Below are positions 15,116-23,594 of a DNA stretch of 64,000 nucleotides, piece by piece. Source of the stretch: Sphingomonas sp. 67-36 (lineage in GTDB: Bacteria > Pseudomonadota > Alphaproteobacteria > Sphingomonadales > Sphingomonadaceae); the NCBI GenBank assembly GCA_001897375.1, contig MKSU01000003.1:1-64000 (forward strand), given 5' to 3'. The notes under the pieces are model-generated. The model was given only the letters and a program-made list of their open reading frames with translations, was not told the DNA's origin and did not search any database. Made by a program: the position numbers and the translations under genes. Positions within the stretch are counted from its first letter, which is position 1, and every line of letters starts with the position of its first letter.

Positions 15116-16705
15116 ATGAAACATGTTCCATGCCGCTCCGGCATCGCTCTTGCGCTGGCGGCCGCGCTGCTCGCCGGTGCGGCGCAGGCGCAGGCGCAGG
15201 CGCACGCCACCGCCGCGTCGCCCCCCGCCGCGCAGGAACGCGCGCGCGCCGATGTGGCGGTGTCGACGGGAGCAGTCACGATCGGTGGCAAGCGCGTCGA
15301 TTTCCATGCCTATACCGGGACGATCGACGTCTATCCGCGTCCGGCGCACGATTATTCCACCGAGCAAACCGGCCCCGACGCGACCAGGGCGTCGATGTTC
15401 TACATCGCCTATTTCCGGGATGGAGTGCCCTCCGCCGACCGGCCGATCACCTTCCTCTACAATGGCGGGCCGGGGTCGGCGACCTTCTGGCTGCAAATGG
15501 GCGCGTTCGGCCCGAAACGCATCCTGTTGCCGCGCACACCCGGCAATCCGTCCGACAGCCCGGTGGCGGTGAACAACCAGTATAGCCTGCTCGACGCGCC
15601 CGATCTCGTGTTCATCGACGCGCCGGGCACCGGGTTCAGCCGGGTGTCGGGGAAGGAGCCGATGGCCTTTTACGGCGTCGATCCCGACGTGTTCGCGTTC
15701 AGCGATTTCATCCGCGATTTCCTGACCACCTACGATCGCTGGACGTCACCGAAATACATCTTCGGGGAGAGCTATGGCACCACCCGCTCGGGCGCGCTGG
15801 CGAACGACCTTCAGGCGCATAACCAGATCAAGCTCGACGGCATGATCCAGCTTTCGCAGATCCTGAATTTCGACCTTGAGATCGAGACGCCCGCCGTCAA
15901 TCCCGGCACGGATCAGGCCTATGTCGTCGCGCTGCCCAGCTTCGCGGCGACGGCCTATCATCATCATCGCGCGCGGGCGGGGGAGGGCATGGATCTCGAC
16001 GCGTTCCTCAAGAAGGCAGAGGATTTCGCCAATACGGATTATCTGCTGGCGCTTCAGCGGGGCAACGCGCTCGATCCGGCGGCGCGCCGGGCGATGGCGG
16101 GGAAGCTGTCCGACTTTATCGGCCTGCCCGCCGATTATATCCTGAAATCGGACCTGCGGATCGAGGGCGGGCAGTTCGCGCAGCAATTGCTGGCCGACAA
16201 GGGGCAATCGGTCAGCCGGCTCGATGGGCGCGTGACCGGGTCGCAGATCGACAGCCTCGCCAAGGCGTCGGGCTATGACCCGTTCGACGTCACCGTCTCG
16301 CCGCAATATGTAGCGGTCTATAATGATTACGTCCGGCGTGAACTGAAATATGAGACGGCGGTGCCGTTCAAGCCAAAGTTCAATGGTTTCGCGATCTGGG
16401 ACATGAACCACCGCGTCGCGCGGTCGCCAGCGATCAGGGGCGCGACGAATGTGATGACCGATCTGGCGCGGGCCATGACGTTCAACCCGAAGCTGCGGGT
16501 GATGGTCAGTGGCGGCTATTTCGATCTGGTGACGCCCTTCTATCAGGGCTGGTTCGAGATGAACCACCTGCCGATCCCGGCCGAGCTCCAGAAGAATATC
16601 GAATATCGCTATTTCGCCTCCGGCCACATCTCCTATTCGGACGAGGATGTGCTGAAGCGATTTTCCGCCGATGTCCGGGCGTTCGTCACCAAACGCGCGG
16701 AATGA
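15116..16705 (+). CDS. Secreted S10 family serine carboxypeptidase
   Basis: This 529-residue protein has a clear signal peptide (first ~25 residues, ending in AQAQA). The serine carboxypeptidase fold follows: LYNGGPGSATFWLQMGAFGP is the oxyanion region. The nucleophile is Ser219 in IFGESYGTTRS, the acid is in VSGGYFDLVTPF and the histidine in FASGHISYSDED. Such periplasmic or secreted enzymes remove C-terminal residues from peptides. The ATG at 15116 follows GGGAG 11 bases away and sits directly before the signal peptide. It stands alone on the plus strand and ends opposite the aldehyde dehydrogenase operon across a strong hairpin. Confidence 0.9.
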   Translation: MKHVPCRSGIALALAAALLAGAAQAQAQAHATAASPPAAQERARADVAVSTGAVTIGGKRVDFHAYTGTIDVYPRPAHDYSTEQTGPDATRASMFYIAYFRDGVPSADRPITFLYNGGPGSATFWLQMGAFGPKRILLPRTPGNPSDSPVAVNNQYSLLDAPDLVFIDAPGTGFSRVSGKEPMAFYGVDPDVFAFSDFIRDFLTTYDRWTSPKYIFGESYGTTRSGALANDLQAHNQIKLDGMIQLSQILNFDLEIETPAVNPGTDQAYVVALPSFAATAYHHHRARAGEGMDLDAFLKKAEDFANTDYLLALQRGNALDPAARRAMAGKLSDFIGLPADYILKSDLRIEGGQFAQQLLADKGQSVSRLDGRVTGSQIDSLAKASGYDPFDVTVSPQYVAVYNDYVRRELKYETAVPFKPKFNGFAIWDMNHRVARSPAIRGATNVMTDLARAMTFNPKLRVMVSGGYFDLVTPFYQGWFEMNHLPIPAELQKNIEYRYFASGHISYSDEDVLKRFSADVRAFVTKRAE

Positions 16706-16712
16706 ACGATGC

Positions 16713-16740
16713 CGGCGCCCGCTCGCGAGGGCGGGCGCCG
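16713..16740. terminator. GC-rich hairpin between convergent genes
   Basis: The arms CGGCGCCCGC and GCGGGCGCCG form a perfect 10-bp stem around an 8-base loop in the 43-bp gap between two convergent genes. There is no T run on either side, so it may act as a bidirectional hairpin stop or work together with Rho. Confidence 0.6.
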
Positions 16741-16748
16741 TAACCGGG

Positions 16749-18173
16749 TCAGGCTTCCTCTTCGGACAGCACGGCGAGCGGCTTCACCTCCCCGTGGTTG
16801 CGGATAAGGGCCTTCTTGCGGACATAGCGCATCATGGTGGAGGCGCCGTAGCGGGAGCCGCCGATACCTGACATACCGAACGCCATCTTCTCGCCGTCGA
16901 GCGTGATCGCGCGGGGCAGATCGGTGTCGTTGATGCTGACCGCGCCGGCGTTGACGCGCGCGGCGACGCGGGTCGCCTCCTCCGGCGTCGGGCCGAACAC
17001 CGCCGCCGTCAGGCCGTAGCGGGTGTCGTTGGCGAGGCGCACCGCCTCGTCCACGTCGCCGAACGCCATCACCGGCACGACCGGGCCGAACGTCTCCTCG
17101 GTCATCAGCTCCATCTCGTGCGTCGCGCCGTCGACCACGGTGGCGCGCATGTAGAGGCCGCCGCCGTGCTCCTCGACCGCGCCGCCGGTGACGATCCGCG
17201 CGCCCTTCGCCTCGGCGTCGGAAAGCTGCGCCGCGACGATCGCGGCCTGGCGATCGAAGATGAACGGGCCGATCTCGCCATGCCCCATGTCGGGATAGTT
17301 GAGCGCCAGCGCCGCCGCCTTCCCGGCCAGCAGGCGGACGAACTCCCCGTGCACCCGCTCGTCGACATAGACGCGCTCGATCGCATAGCAGACCTGCCCG
17401 GTGTTATAGACCGCGCTGCGCAGGATCGAGGTAGCCGCGCGATCGAGGTCCGCGCCCGCCAGCACGATCGCCGGGTCCTTGCCGCCCAGTTCGAGGAAGC
17501 AGGGGATCAGCCGCTGCGCCGCCGCCTGCGCCACCTTCAGCCCGGTCGGGATCGAGCCGGTGAACACGATCAGGTCGACCGCCGCGATCAGCGCCTGCCC
17601 GGTCGCGCCGTCGCCGCGCACCACCTGGATCACGCCGTCCAGCTCCGGCACCGCGCGGATCGATTCCATCAGCGGCTCGACGAAGCGCGGCGTCACCTCG
17701 CTCGGCTTGATGACCACGGTGCAGCCCGCCATCAGCGCCGGCAGCGCATCGAAGAAGGACAGCACCATCGGGAAGTTCCACGGGCTGATGACGCCGACCA
17801 CCGGATAGGGGACGTATTGCTGCTCGAAATCGATATCCGGCGCGCCCGACGCGCGCGACACCGGCGCGAACACCTTTTCGGCATGTTCGGCATAGCCATG
17901 GATCATATGGACGATCGCATCGACTTCCTCATGCGAGATGCGCGCGCGGCCGGTGTCGATCGAGAGCGCGGCGGCGATCGTCGCCATGTCGCGCTGGAGC
18001 TGCGCGGCCCATTTGTGCAGCACCTCGGCGCGGCGCGCGATGCCGCTTTCCGCCCAGGCGACCTGCGCCGCCCGTGCCTTGCCCACCGCGGCGTTGACGG
18101 CGGCGGCGTCGTCCGCCTCGAAACGATAGTCGATCTGGCCGGTGCGCGGATTGCGCGCCTGAAGTTCACTCAT
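16749..18173 (-). CDS. NAD(P)-dependent aldehyde dehydrogenase
   Basis: This 474-residue ALDH superfamily enzyme oxidises an aldehyde to the acid. Visible parts are the cofactor region VGVISPWNFPMVLSFFDALP, the general base Glu228 in CFLELGGKDP and the nucleophile Cys262 in YNTGQVCYAIERVYV. The length is normal. The ATG shares one base with the UbiX stop (TGATG), so it is the third gene of the ubiD-ubiX-ALDH unit. Its best match in memory is to the aromatic or coniferyl/vanillin-type aldehyde dehydrogenases, which would fit an aromatic-acid pathway, but the substrate is not determined. Confidence 0.88.
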   Translation of the reverse strand: MSELQARNPRTGQIDYRFEADDAAAVNAAVGKARAAQVAWAESGIARRAEVLHKWAAQLQRDMATIAAALSIDTGRARISHEEVDAIVHMIHGYAEHAEKVFAPVSRASGAPDIDFEQQYVPYPVVGVISPWNFPMVLSFFDALPALMAGCTVVIKPSEVTPRFVEPLMESIRAVPELDGVIQVVRGDGATGQALIAAVDLIVFTGSIPTGLKVAQAAAQRLIPCFLELGGKDPAIVLAGADLDRAATSILRSAVYNTGQVCYAIERVYVDERVHGEFVRLLAGKAAALALNYPDMGHGEIGPFIFDRQAAIVAAQLSDAEAKGARIVTGGAVEEHGGGLYMRATVVDGATHEMELMTEETFGPVVPVMAFGDVDEAVRLANDTRYGLTAAVFGPTPEEATRVAARVNAGAVSINDTDLPRAITLDGEKMAFGMSGIGGSRYGASTMMRYVRKKALIRNHGEVKPLAVLSEEEA

Positions 18174-18784
18174 CACTCGGACTCCGGTTCTTCTGCTTGT
18201 GCGATTGGTCGGGTGGTTTCCCGCCAGCGGCTCGCCCAGCCGACATCGATGTCGAACAGGTCGAGCACGCGGCCGACATTGTGGCGGACGATATCGTCCA
18301 CCGTGCCGGGCCGGGCGTAGAAAGCGGGGACGGGCGGGGCGACGATCGCGCCCGCTTCCGAAAGGGCGGTGAGCATCCTGAGATGCCCGGTGTGGAGCGG
18401 CGTCTCACGCACCATCAGCACCAGCCGGCGGCGCTCCTTCAGCGTCACGTCGGCGGCGCGGCTGAGCAGCGAGGCGGTGATGCCGGTGGATATCTCGGCC
18501 GCCGTGCGGATCGAGCAGGGGGCGATCACCATGCCGATCGTGCGGAACGATCCGCTCGCCAGCGCCGCGCCGATGTCGCCATGCGGATAGAGGCAGGTGG
18601 CGAGCGCGCGGACGTGCTCGATGGTGGCGTCGGCTTCCTCCTGAAGCGTGCGGCGGCCGGCGGGGGAGACGACGACATGCGTCTCCACGTCGCTGCCCTT
18701 GAGCGCTTCCAGCAGGCGCAGGCCGAGCACGGCGCCCGACGCGCCGCTGATCCCGACCACCAGACGTTTCGGCACGGCGCTCAC
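18173..18784 (-). CDS. ubiX: UbiX-like flavin prenyltransferase
   Basis: This 203-residue flavoprotein makes prenylated FMN, the cofactor of UbiD decarboxylases. It starts with KRLVVGISGASGAVLGLRLL, the FMN loop. In the middle it has VIAPCSIRTAAEISTG and a conserved LMVRETPLHTGHLRML, with the Arg-Glu-Thr-Pro segment typical of UbiX. The GTG start overlaps the UbiD stop as GTGA. The tail is slightly longer than usual. Direct linkage to a UbiD gene suggests it supplies cofactor to that enzyme, although it could also serve ubiquinone synthesis. Confidence 0.9.
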   Translation of the reverse strand: MSAVPKRLVVGISGASGAVLGLRLLEALKGSDVETHVVVSPAGRRTLQEEADATIEHVRALATCLYPHGDIGAALASGSFRTIGMVIAPCSIRTAAEISTGITASLLSRAADVTLKERRRLVLMVRETPLHTGHLRMLTALSEAGAIVAPPVPAFYARPGTVDDIVRHNVGRVLDLFDIDVGWASRWRETTRPIAQAEEPESE

Positions 18785-20100
18785 CGGCCGGGCGCGCGCA
18801 GCCAGGCGGAAAGGTCGATCGTGTCGGCGCCCGGCACGCTCTTGCGCACGAACTCGGCCTCGCGGCCCCATGGCGCGGTGGCGTCGATGATCAGGCGGCC
18901 CCAATGGTCCTTGTGCGGATCGCGGTAGAAGCCGGGGATGTCGTTGAGGATCATCGCGCGCGTATCGGCCCGCCCGCGCGTGAGATAGGCCCACATCACG
19001 TCGTCGAGGTCGTAGATATCGACGTCCTCGTCCACCGCGATGCACACCTTGTTGTAATCGAGGTGCGAGCCGAGCGCGGCGAGCAGCGCGTGCTTGCCAT
19101 GGCCCTCGTACTGCTTCTTCAGGCGGATGATCGTGATCATCACGTTCGGGCGGCAGCTCACGTCGAGCACGCCGGGCACCTGTTTCGAGACATGATCGTA
19201 GATGCGCGCGGCGGTCGCCGCCTCCAGCGGGCGCAGGTCCTCGGTCGAGCCGCAGACCAGCCCGTGCATCGTCGCGCCGGGGCGATAGGTGACGGCCGTC
19301 ACCTCGAACACATGGTTCGGGCCGACCTCGACATAATAGCCCATGAACTCGCCGAACGGCCCCTCGTCGCGACGCTCGCGGGGGAGGAAGCGGCCCTCGA
19401 CGACGATATCGGCCTCGGCCGGCACCTCGAGGTCGATCGTGCGGCACTTGCGCATCGGCACCGGCCCGCCGCGCAAATTGGCGGCCAGCCCAAGCTCGCT
19501 CTCGCCATAGGGCAGCGAGGTGCAGGCGGCGAGGAAGATCTCCGGCGGGGCGCTCAGGATCAGCGCGGCCTCCAGCGGCTCGCCGCGCTCCTCCGCCTTC
19601 GCCTGATAGCGGGTGAGGTCGTGCGTGCCGCCGAGCCGCACGCGCAGCTCGTCGTCGCCGATGAACATCGAGCGGTGGAAGGAGAGGTTGATCGCGCCGG
19701 TGTCCGGCTCCTTCGCGGCATAGATGGCGGAGGTGAAATATGGGCCGCCGTCGCGCCCGTGATAGGTGAGGAGCGGCAGGTCGCTCAGCTTGCACGCCTG
19801 GAAGTCGTCGCTTTCCACCGGCCTGGTCATCGGCGCCATCGCCTGACGTTGCAGTTCCAGCCAGCGCGGCGCGAAGCTCAGCCCCTCGGCGCCGATCAGG
19901 CGGCACAGCCGCGCGTGGCTGCCGTAGAGGTTGATCGCCACCGGAAATTCGGAGCCGGCGACGGAATGGAACAGCAGCGCCTCCTCGCCCTCGCGCTGCG
20001 CCGCGACCGCGATCGCCGCCAGCTCGTGGCGCGGATCGACGGTGCGGTCGACGTGGAGAAGCTCGCCTCGCGCATCCAGATCGGCCAGGAATTGCCGCAA
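18781..20100 (-). CDS. ubiD: UbiD family prenylated-FMN (de)carboxylase
   Basis: This 439-residue protein reversibly decarboxylates an aromatic or unsaturated acid using prenylated FMN. The segment EGPFGEFMGYY contains the conserved Glu pair, and INLSFHRSMFIGDDELRVRL corresponds to the cofactor and metal-binding strand. The start is taken as TTG at 20100 because AAGGAG lies 6 bases before it and the protein then begins RQFLADLDARGELLHV, as in the family. A GTG start 57 bases upstream gives an unrelated extension. Ubiquinone-type UbiD proteins are close to 490 residues, so this shorter form with an ALDH partner suggests a catabolic role. Confidence 0.88.
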   Translation of the reverse strand: MRQFLADLDARGELLHVDRTVDPRHELAAIAVAAQREGEEALLFHSVAGSEFPVAINLYGSHARLCRLIGAEGLSFAPRWLELQRQAMAPMTRPVESDDFQACKLSDLPLLTYHGRDGGPYFTSAIYAAKEPDTGAINLSFHRSMFIGDDELRVRLGGTHDLTRYQAKAEERGEPLEAALILSAPPEIFLAACTSLPYGESELGLAANLRGGPVPMRKCRTIDLEVPAEADIVVEGRFLPRERRDEGPFGEFMGYYVEVGPNHVFEVTAVTYRPGATMHGLVCGSTEDLRPLEAATAARIYDHVSKQVPGVLDVSCRPNVMITIIRLKKQYEGHGKHALLAALGSHLDYNKVCIAVDEDVDIYDLDDVMWAYLTRGRADTRAMILNDIPGFYRDPHKDHWGRLIIDATAPWGREAEFVRKSVPGADTIDLSAWLRAPGR

Positions 20101-20190
20101 CGTCCGCTCCTTCGCTTGTCGATTGGTTTCGCCGGCGGATCTAGAGCAGGGCGGCACCGTGCGCCATCATCCGGCCGGCGCGCGGGCCCT

Positions 20191-20230
20191 ATTCTGCGCA
20201 TCCCCAAAGCCGGACTTCCGACAGCCAAAG
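20191..20230 (-). repeat. Diverged third copy (C) of the interspersed repeat
   Basis: About 29 of 40 positions match copy B, including TTCTGC and GACTTCCGAC at exactly the same distance apart. It lies in the 247-bp space between the divergent UbiD and PLP-enzyme genes. Nothing else was recognised there besides the ribosome sites. Confidence 0.55.
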
Positions 20231-20347
20231 CGTGCCGCCTTTTCTCGGTGTCGGGGCCGTGTAGTTTTGCTACTCGCGATGGCGGGCCGCATGATCGAGT
20301 CCCGTCGGACACACGAATATCGGCGCGAGCCGCAGGGGGTTGGGGAG

Positions 20348-21448
20348 ATGAAGTCGCGGTTCTGCGTTCCGGCGGAAGGCCCGTATCTGCTGGCGCACAG
20401 CGCGGGGTGCCAACCGGTGGGGCTGGAGGCGCGGCTGGTCGAGGATTATGTCCGGCCGTGGCGCGAGCAGCCGGCGCGGATCTGGGACGCGTGGCTGGGC
20501 AGCATCGCGGAGTTCCGCGCGGCGGTGGCCGATCTGCTCGGCGGGAAGGCGGACGACTGGTGCCCGCAGCCGAGCATCTCCGGCGCGGTCTCGCGCTTCC
20601 TGAGCGGCATCGTCTTCCCCGCCGGGCGCAACGTGGTGCTGGTGTCGGCCGAGGCGTTTCCCTCGGTCGGCTTCGCGCTCGCGGGGCTGGAGCGGCTAGG
20701 CCTGCGGTTCGAGGTGGTGCGCGGCGCGCCCGATCGGCTCGAAAGCTGGGCGCGGCTCGATGATCGCGACGTGGCGGCGGTGGTGCTCACCCATGTCCAT
20801 TCGAACAGCGGCCGGATCACCCCGGTCGCCGAGGTCGCCGCGCGGGCGCGGGCCAACGGCGTGGTCTCCGTCGTCGATGTCGCGCAATCCGCCGGCATCC
20901 TGCCGCTCGACGTGACCGCGTGGCCGGTCGATGCGGTGGCGGGCACGTCGCTCAAATGGCTGTGCGGCGGTGCGGGCGGCTGCTTCCTGTGGGTCTCCCC
21001 GGAAAGGGTCATGGAGGTCGAGCCGGTCGAGCGCGGCTGGTTCTCGCACCTCGACCCCTTCGAGATGGATATCGAGCATTTCCTGTTCGCTCCCGACGCG
21101 CGCCGCTTCTGGGGCGGCACGCCGGTGATCGCGCCTTACGTGTCGGCTCTGGAAGGGCTGCGCGTGGTGCGCGAGATCGGGGTGGAGACGATCCGGGAAC
21201 ATAATATCCGCCTCCAGCGCGGGTTCCTCGATGCGCTTGGCCGTAGCGGCGTTGCCGCGCCGGTTCCGGGCGAGCGTGGCGGAACCCTGTGCCTGGAACT
21301 CGGGCAGGCGGTCGAGGCGGCGCTGGTCGCCGCCGGCGTGCAGTGCGACCGGCGCGGCAAGATATTGCGGCTGTCGTTCGGCATCTGGAACGACGACGCG
21401 GACATCGCGACCGTCGCGCAGGCCATCGCCCGGGGCATGACGACCTGA
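20348..21448 (+). CDS. Class V PLP-dependent enzyme, kynureninase-like
   Basis: This 366-residue fold-type I enzyme has its PLP lysine at Lys203 in AGTSLKWLCGGAGGCFLWV, closely resembling the kynureninase motif (Ser/Tyr-Lys-Tyr/Trp-Leu-x-Gly-Gly). The cofactor aspartate lies in VVSVVDVAQSAG. The start GPYLLAHSAGCQPVG is also like kynureninases. Such enzymes cleave the side chain of kynurenine or eliminate/desulfurate related amino acids. It is the first gene of a unit with a PrnB-like heme protein 18 bases downstream. True kynureninases are about 400-420 residues, so this is a short relative and its reaction is uncertain. The ATG at 20348 follows a G-rich ribosome site. Confidence 0.82.
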   Translation: MKSRFCVPAEGPYLLAHSAGCQPVGLEARLVEDYVRPWREQPARIWDAWLGSIAEFRAAVADLLGGKADDWCPQPSISGAVSRFLSGIVFPAGRNVVLVSAEAFPSVGFALAGLERLGLRFEVVRGAPDRLESWARLDDRDVAAVVLTHVHSNSGRITPVAEVAARARANGVVSVVDVAQSAGILPLDVTAWPVDAVAGTSLKWLCGGAGGCFLWVSPERVMEVEPVERGWFSHLDPFEMDIEHFLFAPDARRFWGGTPVIAPYVSALEGLRVVREIGVETIREHNIRLQRGFLDALGRSGVAAPVPGERGGTLCLELGQAVEAALVAAGVQCDRRGKILRLSFGIWNDDADIATVAQAIARGMTT

Positions 21449-21466
21449 AGATTCTGGAACGATAAA

Positions 21467-22630
21467 ATGGACAATGCTGAAAAGTTCGAGGGCTGGATCC
21501 GCGGCCCCTTCGTGGAGATGAACACCGAGCTGGAGAATCTCTATTTCGCCCAGCCGGACCGGATGGAGATCGAAAGCGTCGGCAATTCGATCAAGGAGGC
21601 GCTGCGCGACGAGGGACGCGCGCTGATCGTCCCCTTGCTGGAGGAAGGCAAGACCGGCGACGGCGTCGTCAACGCGTTCGGCGTGCTGGGCAACGTGGGC
21701 CTCTATCTCGGCGCGCTCAGGCGGCACGAGATGACCAATCCCGATCGCGAGGAGCGCTCGCCCTTCGTCGAGGCGTCGGCGCTGGCGCTGCACATCGGCG
21801 TGTCGATCGGCATGGTGCCGCGCTTCGCCACCTCGCATCTCGCGACGCACAACCTCGCGGTGAACGGGATACGCAAGAGCTTCACCTCGCTGCGCGACGA
21901 ATTCCTGTTCATCGACGAGAATACGCGCGGCATCCTGAGCTTCCAGAGCGCGGCGGATGCGCTCAATCGTATCGTGCCGCTGGGCGTGACCAGCCCGGTC
22001 GCCGACGTACTCTACGAGCAGGCGAAGCAGGCGATGGCGAACGTGATCCGGTTCAACGACCGGCTGTTCACCGAGCTGGATATCGATCGCTTCTTCTTCT
22101 CGGTGCGACCTTACTACAAGCCGTATCGCGTGGGCCGGCAGGTCTATCGCGGCGCCAATGCGGGGGACTTCGCGGGCATCAACGAGATCGACCTGATGCT
22201 CGGGGTGTGCCGTGCGAGCGATCCTTCCTATTCGCAGCTCCTGCACGAGAAGATGCCGTTCATGCTGCCGTCCGAACAGCGCCGGCTCAACGAATGCATG
22301 AGCCGCCGGAGCCTGCTCGACGAATTGCTGCTGCTGATCGACGATCATGCCGACAAGCCGTGGTTCAAGAGCAGCGCGCGCCTGTATCTCGAGGTGTTCG
22401 ATCTCTATGCGGAAACCGCGCGGCAGCACCACGACCAACTCGTGATGCGCTTCATCCAGCGGCCGAGCGACAATCTCGCGCAGGCGCGGCTCACCGGCAT
22501 CACCGCCAGCGGGCCGAGCCTGGAGGTGCTGATCCGCTCGCTTGAGACGCTGCGCGACTATCGCTGCGCGGCGGATCGCCCCGATCTCGCCACCCGCCAT
22601 CGCGATATCGCGCGGTTGCGCGGCCTGTGA
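21467..22630 (+). CDS. PrnB-like (DUF1864) histidine-ligated heme protein of the indoleamine/tryptophan dioxygenase superfamily
   Basis: This 387-residue protein resembles PrnB, the heme enzyme that rearranges 7-chlorotryptophan in pyrrolnitrin synthesis. From memory of PrnB, the segment FFSVRPYYKPYRVGRQVYRG (209-228) aligns with its F-x-x-x-RPFYEPIRVGGQSYLG region and KMPFMLPSE aligns with its YLPYVLPAY. VFDLYAETARQH (310-321) aligns with the helix carrying the axial histidine, so His321 (or the adjacent His322) is the likely heme ligand. The fold is all-helical and cytoplasmic. The partner upstream is kynureninase-like, echoing the dioxygenase/kynureninase pair of tryptophan breakdown. No halogenase or other prn gene is nearby, so pyrrolnitrin synthesis is unlikely. 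The reaction and substrate are unknown. Confidence 0.78.
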   Translation: MDNAEKFEGWIRGPFVEMNTELENLYFAQPDRMEIESVGNSIKEALRDEGRALIVPLLEEGKTGDGVVNAFGVLGNVGLYLGALRRHEMTNPDREERSPFVEASALALHIGVSIGMVPRFATSHLATHNLAVNGIRKSFTSLRDEFLFIDENTRGILSFQSAADALNRIVPLGVTSPVADVLYEQAKQAMANVIRFNDRLFTELDIDRFFFSVRPYYKPYRVGRQVYRGANAGDFAGINEIDLMLGVCRASDPSYSQLLHEKMPFMLPSEQRRLNECMSRRSLLDELLLLIDDHADKPWFKSSARLYLEVFDLYAETARQHHDQLVMRFIQRPSDNLAQARLTGITASGPSLEVLIRSLETLRDYRCAADRPDLATRHRDIARLRGL

Positions 22631-22694
22631 CAAGAGCGATTCCTGACCTCCATCGCATGGGCGGCAGGGGGGAGGACGACCCTTCGATCGTACG

Positions 22695-22733
22695 GGCAAT
22701 GCGCTTGCCGTTTTTTAACTCAAGCGCATTGCC
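22695..22733. repeat. Perfect 13-bp inverted repeat
   Basis: GGCAATGCGCTTG and its exact reverse complement CAAGCGCATTGCC are separated by 13 bases that include a run of six T. It lies 64 bases after the heme-protein stop and about 150 bases before the GAF gene. It could be a terminator for the upstream unit, an operator or an RNA structure. The rest of the 253-bp gap shows nothing clear. Confidence 0.65.
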
Positions 22734-22883
22734 TGCACGCCCGTGACATCGATTTCGCCTCAAGGCCGTGCGGAGACCGGCGCGTTGCCGGCGATCCGCC
22801 CTTCCATCGGCGGCCGATAAGCCTTTTTGTCGTCGGCTTTTTCGATGATACGATGCCGCGCGGGCCAGATGCGGAAGATTGCC

Positions 22884-23420
22884 ATGGACAGGAAATCGGC
22901 GAGCGAGCGCGAATCCCGGCAGAAGGCGCTGGCGGCCCGCTGGAGCATGGCGGCGGAGGCGATAGAGGCCCTGGCCGGCACGCGATCGCTCGACGCCGTG
23001 GTCAGCGTGTTGCGCGCCTTCGCGCGGCGCGCGGTCGGAGCGGACGGCATCGCGGTCGTCCTTCGCGAGGGCGATCAGTGCCATTATGTCGCGGAGGATG
23101 CGATGGAGCCGCTCTGGGCCGGGCAATATTTCCCGGCCGGGAGCTGCGTCTCCGGCTGGGCGATGCAGCATCATCAGACGGCGGTGATCCCCGATATCTT
23201 CGATGATCCGCGCGTTCCGGTCGAGGCATATCGCGCCACGTTCGTCCGCTCGATGCTGATGGTGCCGATCGGCCGGATCGAAGCCATTGCGGCGGTCGGC
23301 GCCTATTGGTCCGAGTTCGGGCAGCCCTCCGACGACGAGATCATGCTGCTTGAGGCGTTGGCGCGCGCCGCTTCGGTCGCGCTGGAGAATGAACGCCTTT
23401 CGCGGCGCGCGGGCGGGTGA
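22884..23420 (+). CDS. GAF domain-containing protein
   Basis: This 178-residue soluble protein consists of a short N-terminal helix and one GAF domain. Its core includes DGIAVVLREGDQCHYVAEDA, FPAGSCVSGWAMQHHQTAVI and FVRSMLMVPIGRIEAIAAVG. The SGWAMQH and DIFDDPRV elements are typical of GAF domains in bacterial sensors. No output domain is attached, so it probably senses a small ligand or redox state for another protein. The candidate partner is the HWE kinase 174 bases downstream. The ATG at 22884 has GGAAG 6 bases before it and is preferred over three upstream in-frame starts. Confidence 0.82.
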   Translation: MDRKSASERESRQKALAARWSMAAEAIEALAGTRSLDAVVSVLRAFARRAVGADGIAVVLREGDQCHYVAEDAMEPLWAGQYFPAGSCVSGWAMQHHQTAVIPDIFDDPRVPVEAYRATFVRSMLMVPIGRIEAIAAVGAYWSEFGQPSDDEIMLLEALARAASVALENERLSRRAGG

Positions 23421-23422
23421 GG

Positions 23423-23448
23423 ACGCGGAAGCGGACTCATTTCCGCGT
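23423..23448 (+). terminator. Hairpin directly after the GAF gene
   Basis: ACGCGGAA and TTCCGCGT form a perfect 8-bp stem with a 10-base loop starting 3 bases after the GAF stop. No T run follows. It may separate expression of the GAF gene from the kinase gene. Confidence 0.4.
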
Positions 23449-23594
23449 TGCTTCGCAATGCCGATCAGATCAACGGCTGGCACCGCCCGCTTGACTTCCG
23501 ATCATCGGGGCGGTCCTTATCGAAGGCTGTGCTTCCACAAGGGATTGCTCATGATTGGGCCTGATGATCGTGGATCACTCAAGCGGCGCGGCGT

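Noticed and set aside
23490..23500. A further GACTTCCGA stretch resembling the core of the 49-bp repeat
   Set aside because: Only nine bases match and the flanking TTCTGC element at the fixed distance is absent, so it is not counted as a repeat copy.
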